Source: CAMASH01 sp041746635 (GTDB lineage Bacteria; Verrucomicrobiota; Verrucomicrobiia; Chthoniobacterales; Terrimicrobiaceae). From it: DNA of 64,000 nt. Under the pieces are notes generated by a model. It had not been told where the DNA came from. It was given only the letters and a program-made list of their open reading frames with translations, and did not search any database. The translations under genes were made by a program, and so were the position numbers. Every line of letters starts with the position of its first letter. The first letter of the stretch is position 1. Where the stretch lies: contig JBGTGQ010000044.1 in NCBI GenBank assembly GCA_041746635.1, forward strand, positions 1 to 64,000, written 5' to 3'. Below are positions 62,718-64,000 of this stretch, one piece after another.

Positions 62718-64000
62718 TTACTGGAACTTGGGGTTGGCCAGCACCATGTATTCTCCCTGCTGAAAAACGACCGGCCATTTTTGCTTCTGGACTTCATCAA
62801 CAATCACCCGGGGACCTTCGTAGCCAAACCAAAAAATCGCATCGATACCAATGGGCTGGTTATTTTCATCCACGCCGTAGCCCAGAACCAGATACTTGGC
62901 ATTATCAACCTGGCAATCGAACCAATACTGATCCTTTGGAACACCTGCGGCAAAATTCTCCTCGATCCCTTTCTCATAGTGAGCGCAATGCATGAGCTGG
63001 GCCTTGCGCTCATGGTCGTATAACCAAAACAGCTGGTCGGGCATGACGACGTAATCCTCCGCCGTGGTATGCGCGTTGACGAATTTCATCGTTTCCTCCG
63101 CATCCCGCCACGAACGGACCGTCCATCGATCGATCTTGGTGTGAAAATGCCCGAGGGAACCGATCAGGGAAACAAGCCCCAACCCGCCGAGCAAAAGAAT
63201 CGCCGGATAAAGGCGGGCCCGCTTGCTCTGCGGCATCAGTTGGGCCGCACTTTCTCCCATCCGGACAAGGGCTCCGGCAAAGCCAACCGCCAGAAGAGGA
63301 ATAAAGCCCAAGGCCTGATATAAAAACATCCCCACCGTATTGCGTGAGCAAAATGCGCCGAACATCAACGCCAGCAGCCAGAACAGCAGCCACTTGCGAA
63401 ACCGCGCCACCGGGAAAAAGACCATGCCCAAAGAGGCTGTGATGATCCAAAAATCCACTCCGATCGAACCATCCCTGTTCAATGTCGGGGTGAGGAAGAC
63501 AAATTCCACCAGAAGCCTGTACAAGCGCGTTCCTTCCGCGGTCCAGGATGACTGCATCGCCCCAAAACCTTGATTGGACGCCCCCGTGAAACGAACCAGC
63601 AAATGCTCCGACCGCCTGGTTGAGACAAAATGAACCAGAAGAAGAACAAGGCCGCAAAGGCACCGCTGGTCTCGATCGCCACCCAAACGTGCCGTTTATG
63701 GACGAGCAGAGCGGTTAGAATCACCGCGCCCATGAGCGGAAAGGCAAAGTAGTGCGACCCAACGGCCAGGGAAGCCATTAACCCGGCCAGGGCAATATCT
63801 CTTGACCGTTTCTCCTGAACGTACTGGATCAAGAAGCCCACTGAGGCCAGGGCCCACATTCCCATCATAGGATGCCCGCGCACCCACCTATAATGGATGA
63901 CCACCTCCGGATAACAGAGGAATGCGGCCGCGCAGAGAAATCCGAAATTTTTGTCCCGCAAGCGCGTCCCCACCCAAAAGAGAATGGCTGTCGTCACCAA
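62718..64000 (-). pseudogene. GT39-like polytopic glycosyltransferase, frameshifted and partial
   Basis: Two overlapping minus-strand frames together make one multi-helix protein. From the right edge to about 63620, one frame reads hydrophobic helices (AAAFLCYPEVVIHYRWVRGH, then PMMGMWALASVGFLIQYVQE). From about 63640 to 62718, another frame carries on with more helices and a soluble C-terminal domain (VPKDQYWFDCQVDNAKYLVL). The HYRWVRGHPMMGMW part fits Dol-P-Man/ArnT-like transferases. A single-base change near 63600-63660 breaks the frame; it could be a sequencing error. The start is beyond 64000. Confidence 0.7.

Overview
The window looks like chromosomal DNA of a Gram-negative bacterium of the Planctomycetes-Verrucomicrobia-Chlamydiae group, most likely a Verrucomicrobiota member. 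The clues are high GC, an H-X9-DG prepilin, a DUF5069-like protein, a bacterial TMEM43-like protein, many lipoproteins, and several families of intergenic palindromic repeats. The assignment rests on protein style only. I saw no rRNA, tRNA or CRISPR array.

Left edge (1-6145): a defence island on the minus strand. Its order is hsdM, a HEPN toxin of the HepT family, an HsdS whose N-terminus is a complete MntA-type nucleotidyltransferase antitoxin, a one-piece AAA ATPase plus TOPRIM (DUF4435-like) protein resembling fused PARIS AriA-AriB, a 5' fragment of hsdR, and a RhuM-family gene running off the edge. Most of these genes overlap by a few bases. The MntA-HsdS fusion beside an intact HepT (RX4HXY present) is the most unusual feature: loss of the specificity subunit would also be loss of the antitoxin. 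This is inference from domain layout.

6.3-24 kb: an FGE-type enzyme, a pseudopilin, small lipoproteins, a pentameric ligand-gated ion channel homologue, a methyltransferase, a hydrolase, polX-gdhA, and an addA-addB pair split by a GxxExxY gene flanked by perfect 21-bp inverted repeats. A Fic protein with operator-like palindromes and remnants of ImmA/IrrE and VapBC genes follow.

24-48 kb: mostly housekeeping. It holds a polysaccharide deacetylase, a LysR regulator divergent from yggS, cysS-ispF-suhB, a 39-residue lysine-rich protein with its own promoter and terminator, yicC-gmk-coaC, an RND efflux pump with its adaptor, a DUF6036-like gene with an unknown overlapping partner, alr, slyD, a lipocalin, an ABC-F ATPase, two PIN-domain toxin-antitoxin pairs, a MazG-like gene with rsmH, and an MsbA-like exporter.

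48-64 kb: a glycosyltransferase, an HI0933-like flavoprotein carrying an in-frame repeat insertion, a TMEM43-like protein, glmS divergent from glgC, an M29 aminopeptidase, rlpA, miaA, an RRM protein, an STN-like protein coupled to a prepilin, and a frameshifted membrane glycosyltransferase at the right edge.

A theme across the window is that dispersed palindromic repeats enter coding sequences in frame or form their ends: the hsdR fragment, gmk, the 49-kb glycosyltransferase, miaA and the HI0933-like gene.
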